A stretch of 64,000 bases of DNA, from positions 2,108,001 to 2,172,000 of the forward strand of contig NZ_AP021881.1 of the NCBI RefSeq assembly GCF_009937995.1. The letters run 5' to 3'. The stretch comes from Sulfuriferula nivalis. GTDB taxonomy: Bacteria; Pseudomonadota; Gammaproteobacteria; Burkholderiales; Sulfuriferulaceae. Below, piece by piece: positions 17,678 to 27,142 of the stretch (its first letter is position 1; each line of letters opens with the position of its first letter). The notes under the pieces were generated by a model. It was given only the letters and a program-made list of their open reading frames with translations. It was not told the origin of the DNA and made no database searches. The position numbers and the translations under genes were made by a program.

Positions 17678-18172
17678 AACAACCATACCACTACTGATCT
17701 AGGAATGTAATATCGTGTTGATATTGCAAGCGGAGATTAATAGCACGAGGTACCGATTGTCTGCCAATATACATTCTAGGGCGGGTCAGGTTGCTGGGGT
17801 CTAACTTCTGCTATTCTGCCTAAGCAAGCTGTCATTCATACACAGGTTTTTGAGTGACGGCTGTCCACCCAAAATCAAATTTTGATGGCTTATTGTCAAT
17901 TTGCACCGCAGATTGATCCAACTTTTGCATTTCAGTCTGCCCCACCAAATTTTATAGAAGATGTTTCATGAGCATCTAATATTGGGTTCGCCGATGTGCT
18001 TCAGAAAATGGCGTGTGGTGTCGGCATTAGTAATAAAGGCGCGGATACTTATCTGTGCAGGGCAGCTTGGATAGATCAAAGGGAAAACTTCATAGAGGCT
18101 ACGTGCCGGCAACATACACCACAGGTGTATGTGAAGCAGCACGATGCGGTGCAGTCAATCTAGGTAATAGCG
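17678..18172. other. Gene-free stretch with weak IS-remnant signal
   Basis: I find no gene. Around 18010-18060 one frame reads GISNKGADTYLCRAA, slightly like the conserved GISKxGDxYLR of IS110-type transposases, so a decayed IS remnant is possible. A 9-bp perfect inverted repeat lies at 18112-18132. The stretch separates the oxidase operon from an unknown minus-strand gene. Confidence 0.4.
18112..18132. repeat. Perfect 9-bp inverted repeat with 3-base loop
   Basis: ACATACACC at 18112-18120 and GGTGTATGT at 18124-18132 are exact reverse complements around ACA. It lies 41 bases after the stop of the minus-strand unknown gene, so it could be its terminator, but there is no T run. It could also be a remnant of an IS end. 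Confidence 0.5.
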
Positions 18173-19150
18173 CTATTTCTCGGCGGCTACCGAAGTTAGC
18201 AGCAAGTCGATTGCCTTTGATGCCACCAAGAGAATGTTTTTCTCATAGGCGGCTGGGTCGACGGTGACGGTTCCCGATTGGTTGTTACTCGATCCGGAGC
18301 TGTCGTATGTGCCGATGAATGCGTCGGAATGAATCTGGCCTTCGAGGCCGAACTGCGCCTGACAGAAGGCGCAAGCTCCTGTGCCACTACCCCAACCCAG
18401 GATCGATGTGGACGGGATGATCTCATTTTTATTACGGCCGTCGATTGTTGCTCCCACAGCGAGGGATGCCTTGGAGCCGCCAAAAGAACCTGAGCCTTTG
18501 AAATTTGCAAAGTTTGCGACGATGGTGATACCCAGTACAGCAGCGTCAGTTTGTTTAGCTGCAATGGGGAACGCCTCGTACGCTGGGGACTTCGCCACTT
18601 GATCGCTAATTATATTGAAGCGTGCTGCAAAGCCCGCCGTGCCTTTATCCTCCTTGGCGCGGTCATCGGCAGCCAACGCCACTGAGCGCTGACCAGTGGG
18701 GATCACGAACGTCCCCAAGCGGCCGACCGTAAAGTTTTCGGATGGCGACAGAGCGGCGTAGGCGGCGGCTGTTTTCATGAGCGCTGACGACTCGATGACG
18801 GCATATCCCTTGGCGGACGCCTGCTTGAGGAACTCCACATAAATCTCGTCGGCAATTTTCTGCATGAGGGTGTGGTTCACGCCGACCAGTTCTCCACTTA
18901 TCTTGGCCGCGCTGCTGCCAAAGAGGCCATGCGATGCTGCATTCGCAGCGTCTTCGGTGACGAAGGCCACACGAAACGCACCAATTGCGAAAGTCGATTT
19001 CCCTTTAAGCTCTCCACCATGTGTGACTTTAACGCTGGCATCCTTATCACCACCTCCAAAAAAAGAATCGGCTTGTACTTGGCTAGTCAGTGCAATGCCG
19101 CCGATTAAGAAGGCGATGCAGGAGAGGCGAAAGCAGACTTTATTGATCAT
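18173..19150 (-). CDS. Unknown secreted protein between two insertion sequences
   Basis: I do not recognise the family. From the ATG at 19150 it has 325 residues with a signal peptide (MINKVCFRLSCIAFLIGGIA, cleavage near residue 27 after QVQA); the frame stays open 24 codons further upstream. The mature protein is rich in A, G, S and T. After a glycine-rich start (FFGGGDKDAS) there is an amphipathic helix (LMQKIADEIYVEFLKQASAKG), then alternating beta-like segments and a CAFC pair about 60 residues before the end, which may form a disulfide or bind metal. It stands alone, flanked by IS91- and IS1182-type elements, which suggests a mobile or decaying segment. Confidence 0.65.
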   Translation of the reverse strand: MINKVCFRLSCIAFLIGGIALTSQVQADSFFGGGDKDASVKVTHGGELKGKSTFAIGAFRVAFVTEDAANAASHGLFGSSAAKISGELVGVNHTLMQKIADEIYVEFLKQASAKGYAVIESSALMKTAAAYAALSPSENFTVGRLGTFVIPTGQRSVALAADDRAKEDKGTAGFAARFNIISDQVAKSPAYEAFPIAAKQTDAAVLGITIVANFANFKGSGSFGGSKASLAVGATIDGRNKNEIIPSTSILGWGSGTGACAFCQAQFGLEGQIHSDAFIGTYDSSGSSNNQSGTVTVDPAAYEKNILLVASKAIDLLLTSVAAEK

Positions 19151-19719
19151 AAGGGCGATTCTTTCATCGAAATTAAAAAACAGAGTGGATATTCTAAAAG
19201 TGCACTTTCGCCAAACAGACAAGAAAAAACTTTTTAAAACCTGAGACCATTATTATTTTTAATATTGATTCCGTCGCTATCATCATGAATATTGGTGGTA
19301 GAGCACGAAACTGAAAAGATAAACAATTCAAATGAATTCAATTAAGTATCAACGATTATGGAATTGAGGTCAATGGCATTATTCTTCTTGGTTATTTGAA
19401 AAATGCCTGATTCCATCCGCGTGGATGGCGAACTATTGAATAACTTGGTCGAGAACACCAGCGAGGTTTCGAAGGACCCTTAGACAACGCGATACCATAG
19501 CGACGGTTCGGATCGGTAATGTTTATAGTTATCGGGCGCGGTGTATTTGACAACGGCTCCATGTCGGGAAAAAGATTGCACTAGATTGAAGGCTTAAGCC
19601 ATTCTAAACTCGCCTATGTCCACTAGTATAAGCAGTACTTCATAATCAGCCATACGAATGAGCACTTATGGCACAAAACAGAAGAAATTAGCCAAGGACG
19701 TGAACGTCTACTTAGGCCG
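19151..19719. other. Gene-free stretch upstream of IS1182 element
   Basis: About 570 bases without a convincing gene on either strand; A+T-rich near the left end, where the promoter of the minus-strand unknown gene should lie. At 19658 an ATG opens a short frame that is cut by the IS1182-type element; joined across the insertion it would encode only about 43 residues and is not supported as a gene. Confidence 0.45.
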
Positions 19720-21356
19720 GAGGCTGTGTGAAAACGGTCTAAAATTCTGACCGGGATGGGGTGGCCTCAGAAACACACTGGCTGCTCAATTTTGATTTGC
19801 AGGTGGTGTTGGGAACAGAGCAAGCAAAAGGCCCGATCAGGCCTGTATCGCCACCATCAACTCCTTGATTCCGATGATTTTCATCACTCGCTTCATGTTG
19901 TAGGCGAGTACATGCAGGCTCATTTCGGTACTGACCCGTTCCAAGGTTCGGGTCAGGAAATGGGTTGCTCCCATCCAATCCTTAAGCGTGCCGAACGGAT
20001 GCTCAACGGTCTGTCGTCGAATTCGCATAGCATCTGGTTTTTTATCGAGACGTTTTTGCATGGCATCAAGGCTGGACTCATGCTCTCCACGGGAGATACG
20101 TCGATATGGGCTGGGAGTACATTTATCCTTGATTGAACAGCGAGGGCAATCCGAACTCGAGTATCTATGAATAAGTGCACCCCGCTCAATACTGGTGAAC
20201 CGTTTGGTCAGTCGGCTTCCGGCCGGGCAACGGTATTCGTCTGTTTCTGGTTCGAAGATGAAATCTTCTTTGTCGAATCGTCCATCGGCTTTGGCCGATG
20301 AAGTCATTGGCTTGGAAACGAAAGGGGTAATGCCTGTTTCCTCGCAGGCATGTATTTCCTCGCCATTGAAATAGCCACGATCCGCAATCACCTGCAGATC
20401 GGACGCGACCATGGCCACCTTGGCTTGCTTGGCCATCTTTGCTAACTGACCCCGGTCACTCCCCGTATTGGTGACCTCGTGGGCAACGATGAGATGGTGC
20501 TGTGTATCGACCGCCGTTTGAACGTTATAACCCACCAACCCTCGACTGGTACTGGTTGCCATGGCGCGAGCATCCGGATCGGTTAACGAAATTTGTCCGC
20601 TGGGTACCTGATCCAGTTGAGCTTTAATTTCTTTCAGTTGCTCCAGCCTGACCTTCATCGTTGCCATCTTCTCCTTGAGTCGGGTTGTTCTCGCCTCGGC
20701 AATATCGGCAGGCTGCCGGTCTGCGGTATCCATTGCTGTCAGGTAACGCTCAATGCTACGATCAATTTCCTGTATCCGCTTTTCAAGTTTGCCGCGTGTG
20801 AAGTTGCGGTCATGTGCATTGACCGCTTTGAACTTGCTGCCATCAATAGCCACGACTGCTTGGGTGAAGAGATTTAGCTGGCGACATAGCACAATGAACT
20901 GATGGCAAACGTTGCGGATACCTTTGCTGTTGTCCTTCCTAAAGTCAGCAATGGTCTTGAAGTCGGGAGACAGCCTTCCGAGCAGCCACATCAGTTCAAT
21001 ATTCCGATGAGTTTCTCTTTCCAGCCGGCGGCTCGATTGAATGCGATTGAGATAGCCATACACATAAAGTTTCAGGAGCGTCGATGGGTGATACGAAGGT
21101 CGCCCGGTAGCGGCTGGCGCAACTGAAAAACCAAGGTCACTAAGATCGAGCTGATCGACAAACACATCAACAACCTGGACAGGATTGTCTTCACTGATAT
21201 AGTCATCGAGGCACTCCGGTAGCAACGAGACTTGGCTCCGACATTCGCTATGGATAAATCGCTTCACGATAAGCCTAACATAATGTTTATATGCGTTATT
21301 TTAACACATAATGGCGATTTATCGTTTACACGGGGGCGACGTTTTCACACAGCCTC
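19720..21356 (-). mobile_element. IS1182-family insertion sequence, intact
   Basis: The element is 1637 bases. Its ends share a perfect 17-bp inverted repeat beginning GAGGCTGTGTGAAAACG (19720-19736 and, inverted, 21340-21356). It is flanked by the 4-base direct repeat GCCG (19716-19719 and 21357-21360), a target duplication. Intact ends, an unbroken transposase and the clean duplication indicate recent insertion. Confidence 0.9.
19837..21267 (-). CDS. IS1182-family DDE transposase
   Basis: Cut-and-paste transposase of 476 residues, the normal length. The N-terminal domain has the family stretch GRPSYHPSTLLKLYVYGYLN followed by RRLERETHRNIELMWLLG. Catalytic acidic residues are visible in VAIDGSKFKAVNA, VIADRGYFNGEEI and QTVEHPFGTLKDWMG. 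A cysteine cluster (CPAG, CPRC, CTPSPYRR) lies in the C-terminal half, as in other members. There is no frameshift or stop. It fills nearly the whole element between the inverted repeats. Confidence 0.93.
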   Translation of the reverse strand: MKRFIHSECRSQVSLLPECLDDYISEDNPVQVVDVFVDQLDLSDLGFSVAPAATGRPSYHPSTLLKLYVYGYLNRIQSSRRLERETHRNIELMWLLGRLSPDFKTIADFRKDNSKGIRNVCHQFIVLCRQLNLFTQAVVAIDGSKFKAVNAHDRNFTRGKLEKRIQEIDRSIERYLTAMDTADRQPADIAEARTTRLKEKMATMKVRLEQLKEIKAQLDQVPSGQISLTDPDARAMATSTSRGLVGYNVQTAVDTQHHLIVAHEVTNTGSDRGQLAKMAKQAKVAMVASDLQVIADRGYFNGEEIHACEETGITPFVSKPMTSSAKADGRFDKEDFIFEPETDEYRCPAGSRLTKRFTSIERGALIHRYSSSDCPRCSIKDKCTPSPYRRISRGEHESSLDAMQKRLDKKPDAMRIRRQTVEHPFGTLKDWMGATHFLTRTLERVSTEMSLHVLAYNMKRVMKIIGIKELMVAIQA

Positions 21357-21523
21357 GCCGAATACCTGACCTTCATATTCTCGAGACTTTTACAGAAATT
21401 TACGTTCAACCCGTTATGGGTTGGTGGTAGCTGATAGGCTGAAGCAGATTTTTTCGCCAAAGGAATGCTCCTTGAATCGTAGATTCCAGGCGCATTGCAC
21501 AGGATACACCAATGATATCTAGC

Positions 21524-22849
21524 TCAATGCGTTGAACTCACGCGCCAGATGACATTACCCACGTCGTCAGCCACAAGCAGCGCGCCCTGTTTATCAATCA
21601 CCACACCCACAGGTCTACCGTAGGCGTTACCTTGCTCACTTAGAAAACCTGTCAGTACATCTACAGGCGCGGCAACCGATGGTTTGCTATTTTGAAAAGG
21701 CACGAAAATCACCTTGTAACCACTGTGTGGTCGACGATTCCACGAACCATGCTGGCCGATGAACATGCCGTTGGCGAACCTTGCTGGCAACGTATTGTTG
21801 GCGGAAAAAGCCAAGCCCAGAGAAGCAGTATGTGCCCCCAAAGCGTAATCAGGCACAATCGCCTTGGCGACTAAGTCCGGACGCTGAGGTGACACGCGCT
21901 GATCGACATGCTGACCATAATAGCTATAGGGCCAACCGTAGAAACCACCATCTCGTACTGAGGTCATATAATCTGGAACCAGATCACTGCCCAGCTCGTC
22001 GCGCTCATTCACCACTGTCCACAATGCGCGGGTGTCTGGCTCCCATGCCAGACCATTCGGGTTGCGCAGACCTGATGCAAAGATCCGATGCGCACCTGTC
22101 TGGATATCAACCTCCCAGATAGTAGCCCTTTCAGCCTCGACTGCCATGCCACGTTCAGCGACATTGCTATTTGAGCCTACAGTCACATACAGTTTGCTGC
22201 CATCCGGACTCGCGATGATATTCTTGGTCCAATGGTGATTGATAAGCCCCGCTGGCAAATCCACTAGCTTAATGGCGGGTGCAGTGATGCGCATATCACC
22301 TTCCACATAGGGAAATCGCAGCACCGCGTCAGAGTCGGCGATATACAAATAGTTGCCAACCAGCGCCATGCCGAAAGGTGAGTTTAACCCCTCCAGCAAT
22401 ACCGAACGCAAATCCACCACCCCATCACCATTACTGTCGCGCAGCAATGTGATGCGGTTAGCACTGGGCACACTTGCACCGGCTTTCTTCATCACCAGCC
22501 CCATCACCCAACCCTTGATACCTTTGCCGTCTTCCGGCTTGGGTGGCGCATTGCTCTCTGCCACCAGCACATCGCCATTAGGCAGCACATAGAGCCAGCG
22601 CGGATGATCAAGATCTTTTGCAAAAGCGCTGACAGTGGTACCGGGTGCGGACAACGGTTTGACGTTATCAGGCCAACCTTTTGCAGGGGCGATATTAACT
22701 GTGGGTATCAGGGTGTGATTGGGTGCGGGGAGCTGCGGATTGGCACCAAAGCCAGCCGACAGCGGCAACGTGGCTGTATCACCACATGCCGACAGCGCTA
22801 GCATGGCACTCAACATCACGATTATTCGTACAGAAGGCTGCATAGCCAT
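21524..22849 (-). CDS. Glucose/sorbosone dehydrogenase family lipoprotein
   Basis: A 441-residue exported protein with a lipoprotein signal (hydrophobic core ending LSAC, cysteine about residue 21) and therefore membrane-anchored in the envelope. The mature part is a six-bladed beta-propeller of the PQQ-dependent glucose/L-sorbosone dehydrogenase type: [64 protein letters not shown] and [15 protein letters not shown] are the characteristic blade sequences. The substrate is unknown; these proteins oxidise sugars or aldehydes if PQQ is available. AAGGAG lies six bases before the ATG. It stands alone. Confidence 0.85.
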   Translation of the reverse strand: MAMQPSVRIIVMLSAMLALSACGDTATLPLSAGFGANPQLPAPNHTLIPTVNIAPAKGWPDNVKPLSAPGTTVSAFAKDLDHPRWLYVLPNGDVLVAESNAPPKPEDGKGIKGWVMGLVMKKAGASVPSANRITLLRDSNGDGVVDLRSVLLEGLNSPFGMALVGNYLYIADSDAVLRFPYVEGDMRITAPAIKLVDLPAGLINHHWTKNIIASPDGSKLYVTVGSNSNVAERGMAVEAERATIWEVDIQTGAHRIFASGLRNPNGLAWEPDTRALWTVVNERDELGSDLVPDYMTSVRDGGFYGWPYSYYGQHVDQRVSPQRPDLVAKAIVPDYALGAHTASLGLAFSANNTLPARFANGMFIGQHGSWNRRPHSGYKVIFVPFQNSKPSVAAPVDVLTGFLSEQGNAYGRPVGVVIDKQGALLVADDVGNVIWRVSSTH

Positions 22850-22991
22850 GACCAGCTCCTTGATTGATATTTACCAACTGGCTAACCGGGTGGTTTCATA
22901 GCCTATCTAACACCCCGTCAGACTTAAATTAGCACTTGGATGTTTTAAGTCCGGCAGGATAGTAGTTTTCAAAAACCTGGTCCTATAATAC

Positions 22992-23522
22992 TCAATTTAC
23001 AGGATCTACAACATAGCCCTTTTTCGCTTGCAAATAAGCCACTTCGGCAAAGCCGGACGGCACGATGTCACGATCGGTCACGTGATATAGCTGATGAAAA
23101 TCGATACCCTGTTCGCGCAGGGTATTGTCGCACACGTCAAACTGCACACCACGGGCTTTAAGTGCATCAAGCTTTTTTCGCATTTCTGGATCAGGATCTT
23201 TCAACAACGACACGCCCTTGCCATAAAGCACGACCGTACTATGTACGTGACCACCCCATTTCGCAGCCGAATCCAGGCCATTCTCTATATTATTCAACTT
23301 CATGCCCTGAACGGCCTTATCATCAGTCGTCATTGGCACCACTATCTTCACCACCCCATATTGTTCATGGGTCATCTTCGGTTGAACATAGCTGCCAGAA
23401 CTAACCACCATGGCTTTTGCACCTGTATCTGTATGGGGTTTGTCATCGGCAACTGCATAGACTGCACCCACCACAAATATCGAACTAATTATCGGAATCA
23501 AGACGTGTCGAATACGTTTCAT
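22992..23522 (-). CDS. Periplasmic DsrE-like protein
   Basis: A 176-residue protein with a signal peptide (MKRIRHVLIPIISSIFVVGA, cleavage near residue 24). The mature part has the DsrE/DsrF fold signature: VVKIVVPMTTDD, then a long helix, HVHSTVVLYGKGVSLL, and VQFDVCDNTLREQGID, with a single cysteine where DsrE-like sulfur carriers hold persulfide. Cytoplasmic DsrE moves sulfur in sulfur oxidizers; periplasmic versions have no settled role. CAGGAG precedes the ATG. In a genome with TsdA a part in sulfur handling is attractive but is inference. Confidence 0.8.
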   Translation of the reverse strand: MKRIRHVLIPIISSIFVVGAVYAVADDKPHTDTGAKAMVVSSGSYVQPKMTHEQYGVVKIVVPMTTDDKAVQGMKLNNIENGLDSAAKWGGHVHSTVVLYGKGVSLLKDPDPEMRKKLDALKARGVQFDVCDNTLREQGIDFHQLYHVTDRDIVPSGFAEVAYLQAKKGYVVDPVN

Positions 23523-23832
23523 AATTTACTCCTGGTTGGATTAGTAAAATCACACTACAAAATGGCCATCTGTATAAGTAAATATCGGCACATTCAGTTC
23601 AGTGTATCCCTGCAAATTTTGCTATCCGTTCGATACCGAACATATCCTGGCTCAATCACTTCTTGACGTTAGCATCCCTATTTCATTTCAGCCTCACTTC
23701 GTTCACAAACCACAATTTATGTGTGTCGCCGTACAGACTGTGCATTTCAGCGCAAGTATTCTGGTTAAGTAGCGTAATAACACGCCTACCCAAATAGCCA
23801 TCTGATTGGGCAAAAAACACATGGGAGTTTTT
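23523..23832. other. Divergent intergenic region
   Basis: About 310 bases between the DsrE-like gene (left, minus) and the fatty-acid-hydroxylase-family gene (right, plus). It must hold both promoters. I see no gene and no strong operator; a short GTTCG/CGAAC inverted repeat near 23628 is too weak to call. Confidence 0.45.
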
Positions 23833-24390
23833 ATGTTGAAACACAGCAAATTGGCGTACCGAACTTACTTCGCGCTGTATCTAAGTGCAGTAGTTATTTC
23901 GTTGACCGTCCTGCTGGTGACGAACCCGCCTGAACAAAGTCTGATACTGGTCAGTTTCGCATTAGCAGGTCTGGCAAGCTGGACCGCTATTGAGTACGTA
24001 ATGCATCGCATCATACTGCACGAGTTGCCGTTTTTTAGTCGCTGGCATATGGCACATCATCAGCACCCATCCATACTCATACGCGGAACTAAGGTGCTCA
24101 GCACGATATTTATCATCTTGCTTGCCCTGCTTCCAGCACTGTTATTAGCTGATATTCAGCACGCTTTTGCACTATCACTAGGTTTAATCACAGGTTATCT
24201 GGGATACGCACTTACACATCAGGCCATACATCACTGTAATACCGATCATGCCTGGCTGAAAGAACGCCAGCGCTGGCATGTTGATTGTCACCACCACAGC
24301 GAGCAACCCATTTGCTATGGCGTTACAACTGAATTTTGGGATCGTATTTTTGGCAGTACACCTCAGGTAGTAGCACCCACAAATTATTAA
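23833..24390 (+). CDS. Fatty acid hydroxylase / sterol desaturase family membrane protein
   Basis: A 185-residue integral membrane protein. Start taken at the ATG at 23833, five bases after GGGAG; earlier starts in frame (23806, 23821) lack such a site. It has about four hydrophobic segments and the histidine clusters of the di-iron hydroxylase superfamily: EYVMHRIILH, WHMAHHQHP, HQAIHHC and WHVDCHHHSEQP, followed by YGVTTEFWDRIFG, the usual C-terminal motif. Members hydroxylate or desaturate lipids or carotenoids; the substrate here is unknown. It is followed 96 bases later by a glycine-rich membrane protein. Confidence 0.85.
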   Translation: MLKHSKLAYRTYFALYLSAVVISLTVLLVTNPPEQSLILVSFALAGLASWTAIEYVMHRIILHELPFFSRWHMAHHQHPSILIRGTKVLSTIFIILLALLPALLLADIQHAFALSLGLITGYLGYALTHQAIHHCNTDHAWLKERQRWHVDCHHHSEQPICYGVTTEFWDRIFGSTPQVVAPTNY

Positions 24391-24486
24391 CAGTAAAAAG
24401 TGTGCGGTTACGCACATACGCACCAGGACGTAGAGATTAAGATTAACCACTATCCGACCCAAACGGGTCATATCAGGAGAAATAAC

Positions 24487-25017
24487 ATGAACGAATACAT
24501 CCACCACGTATCGGGATTTTTTGCTCACCGCGAAGAAGCCCACAATGCGCTTACCTCACTTGTTGAGCGCGGACTGCCAAGCGAACATATACATATCTTT
24601 GAAACCGACGCTGATGTACCCGCCTCCGCTCAGGCATCTAAAAGCAAAGAAGTCTTAAAAGATGTGCTAGTAGATGGCGCTATTGGCACAGCAATTGGCA
24701 CTGGTGTCGGCGCGCTAGGCGAAATAGCCTTGCTAGTAACGAACGTCAGCTTGTTCATCGCTAGTCCATTGCTTGCACCTATCGTGATGATGGGTTGGGG
24801 CGCCACTATAGGCGCTTTGATCGGCGCTTCAGCAGGCGCTACATCAAGCATAGAACACAAAGACGGGAAATTTGCCGAGCTGATCGGTGACGCCATATCC
24901 AATGGTCAGTTTGTGCTGGTAGTGAAAACCAAATCCGAACAAGAAACCGCCATTGCACGTGATGTCATCCAGAAATCGGTCGGTGATTACAACGATATCA
25001 ACAAGGTCTGGAAATAA
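24487..25017 (+). CDS. Stress-type protein with glycine-zipper membrane region
   Basis: A 176-residue protein counted from the ATG at 24487, with AGGAG seven bases upstream; the frame is open further left but without a site. Residues 1-45 (HHVSGFFAHREEAHNALTSL) resemble the short alpha/beta domain of YflT-like general stress proteins. The centre (about 68-125) is two hydrophobic glycine- and alanine-rich segments, GTAIGTGVGALGEIA and IGALIGASAGATSS, a glycine-zipper pattern. The C-terminus is a second small domain (GQFVLVVKTKSEQET). Function unknown; membrane association likely. Confidence 0.7.
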   Translation: MNEYIHHVSGFFAHREEAHNALTSLVERGLPSEHIHIFETDADVPASAQASKSKEVLKDVLVDGAIGTAIGTGVGALGEIALLVTNVSLFIASPLLAPIVMMGWGATIGALIGASAGATSSIEHKDGKFAELIGDAISNGQFVLVVKTKSEQETAIARDVIQKSVGDYNDINKVWK

Positions 25018-25063
25018 TTGTTGAGCACAGTGTGTCGAGCAAGCCACTGAAAAACAGCCGAAT

Positions 25064-27010
25064 ATGAACGCGTCTCGCAGCCTGAAATTGTTAGGAATCC
25101 TCATGGCTGCGTTAGCCGTTACCACTCTCATACTGGTGATATTCTTCGACTGGAATTGGCTGCGTCATCCTATCGAACGCTTCGTGGCGGAGAAAACCGG
25201 GCGGGCGCTAATCATTAACGGCAACCTCAACATCAAACTGGGTTGGCCGCTTGCTCGTATTCAAGCTACAGATATCAGCTTTGCCAATCCTGACTGGGCG
25301 AAACAGCCGCTGATGTTCACGGTCAAACAAATAGATGGCAAAGTCAGTTTGCCTGAGTTATTTAAACGCCATGTCAGTGTGCTCACGCTTAATCTCACAC
25401 AGCCACAGGTATTTCTTGAACAAAGCTCAGATGGCCGCAAGAACTGGCTACTCGACCGCAATCAGCAAGATGAAAACGCCAAAATTAAAATTGACAGTAT
25501 CACTCTGGATAACGGTCAAATCAGTTACACCGATACAGGACACGACACTCAAATTCAGGCCGCGCTTTCTACCCACCAGAGCCTGCCACAAACCGACATG
25601 GCAGCAGATATCATATTTACCGCGACAGGTAAGCTCAAAGGGTTGGCATTAACAGCCAGTGGTAGTGGCGGCACCGTGCTCAACTTAAATGATGAAATCA
25701 CCCCCTATCCGCTCAACATTGATATCAGCCTCGGCCATACCCAGCTACATGCAGCAGGTACAGTAACCAGCTTGAGTCGCTTTAGTGCTGTTGATTTGAA
25801 TATAGCCCTGAACGGCACCAGTCTCGATCAGCTATATCCGCTGATAGGTATTGCGCTGCCACGTACACTAATTTACTCGACCAAAGGGCATTTACTGCAC
25901 AGCACAAAGCAGTGGCGTTATGAGAAATTCACTGCGCGGATAGGAAAAAGCGATTTGTCTGGCAATCTTCAAATCGACAGCACTGGTAAACGCCCGTTTT
26001 TAAAGGGTGACGTAACATTTCAAAAGTTGGATCTGGCAGATCTTGGCTCGCCCATAGGGATGAGCAATAAAAACAAGGGCAAAGCGTCCGATTCAACACA
26101 ACAAACCACGCATGCACTACCTGTCAGCACTGCCAATAAACGCGACGTACTGCCTGAACTGCCTTTTCGCACCGAGCGCTGGGACAGTGTCGATGCAGAC
26201 GTAAGAATCCAGGCAAAGCACATCCAGCGGGCACGTGCCTTGCCTATCGACAATCTGGTGGCACACGTCAAAATGAATAACGCCATCCTGACGCTAGATC
26301 CTATCAGCTTCGGTGTTGCAGGCGGCACACTGGCGGGAACCGTCACGCTCAATGGCAAACACGATCCGATTCAGGCCAAAGTCAACATTCATGCCCGAAA
26401 GATACAACTCAATCAATTATTCCCCACCATCAAATTAACCAGAACCAGTATAGGTCAGATACATGGTGAATTCGACCTGAGTGGTACTGGAAATGCCGTT
26501 GACCAGATGCTCGCCAGCGCCAATGGCCGTGCGACGCTAGTGGTGGACGGAGGAAAAATCAGCAAGCTGATGCTAGAAACAGCAGGGTTGCATCTGTGGG
26601 AGATGTTGCAATTAAAAGTAACTGGTGACGAAGTCATCACGCTAAATTGTGCAGTGGCTGATTTCGATGTCAAACGCGGCAATCTGCAAACCAAAATCAT
26701 GGTTCTGGATACTGACATCACCACCATCATGGGTAGAGGCAATATCGACATGGCACAAGAAACTCTGGATCTGGAATTACAACCCCACACCAAAATCCTC
26801 AGTCCGCTGGCATTGCACAGCCCAATCTACATTCGTGGTAAATTTGCCAAGCCTGTTGTATCCCTCGACAAAACCAAACTGATATTACGTGGTGCAGGCG
26901 CAATTGCGCTGGGCGTCGTCAACCCGTTACTGGTAATCATCCCATTAATTGACTCTGGGCCTGGAAAAGACAGTGCATGTGGAAAGCTGATACGTAGAGC
27001 ACAACACTAA
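25064..27010 (+). CDS. AsmA-family envelope protein
   Basis: A 648-residue protein with one N-terminal membrane helix (about residues 8-28) and a large periplasmic part. The start after the anchor, RHPIERFVAEKTGRALIING, is the classic AsmA signature. The C-terminal domain (TRTSIGQIHGEFDLSGTGN, then GRATLVVDGGKISKLMLE) is the AsmA_2 region. AsmA-like proteins form long beta-groove bridges and help move phospholipids to the outer membrane or affect outer-membrane assembly. A linker of about residues 335-360 is polar and low-complexity. It starts 46 bases after the glycine-zipper protein and may share its transcript. Confidence 0.88.
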   Translation: MNASRSLKLLGILMAALAVTTLILVIFFDWNWLRHPIERFVAEKTGRALIINGNLNIKLGWPLARIQATDISFANPDWAKQPLMFTVKQIDGKVSLPELFKRHVSVLTLNLTQPQVFLEQSSDGRKNWLLDRNQQDENAKIKIDSITLDNGQISYTDTGHDTQIQAALSTHQSLPQTDMAADIIFTATGKLKGLALTASGSGGTVLNLNDEITPYPLNIDISLGHTQLHAAGTVTSLSRFSAVDLNIALNGTSLDQLYPLIGIALPRTLIYSTKGHLLHSTKQWRYEKFTARIGKSDLSGNLQIDSTGKRPFLKGDVTFQKLDLADLGSPIGMSNKNKGKASDSTQQTTHALPVSTANKRDVLPELPFRTERWDSVDADVRIQAKHIQRARALPIDNLVAHVKMNNAILTLDPISFGVAGGTLAGTVTLNGKHDPIQAKVNIHARKIQLNQLFPTIKLTRTSIGQIHGEFDLSGTGNAVDQMLASANGRATLVVDGGKISKLMLETAGLHLWEMLQLKVTGDEVITLNCAVADFDVKRGNLQTKIMVLDTDITTIMGRGNIDMAQETLDLELQPHTKILSPLALHSPIYIRGKFAKPVVSLDKTKLILRGAGAIALGVVNPLLVIIPLIDSGPGKDSACGKLIRRAQH

Positions 27011-27142
27011 GGCCGTGTTGGCTTACGTCCTGCTAGGATCGATAATGCCTCCATCAGTGACATACATGCAGGATAAAAAATTACAGTTTCCCTACAAACA
27101 AGCACTATATAATCCTCAAGAATACTCGGGGGAGAATAAAAA

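Noticed and set aside
17990-18080. Possible remnant of an IS110-type transposase (GISNKGADTYL)
   Set aside because: Only about ten residues look similar, the expected LRTLLIHGAR does not follow, and no flanking transposase sequence is visible.
19658-21430. A 43-codon frame that is restored when the IS1182-type element is removed
   Set aside because: Too short, with no recognisable sequence; the joined frame may be chance.
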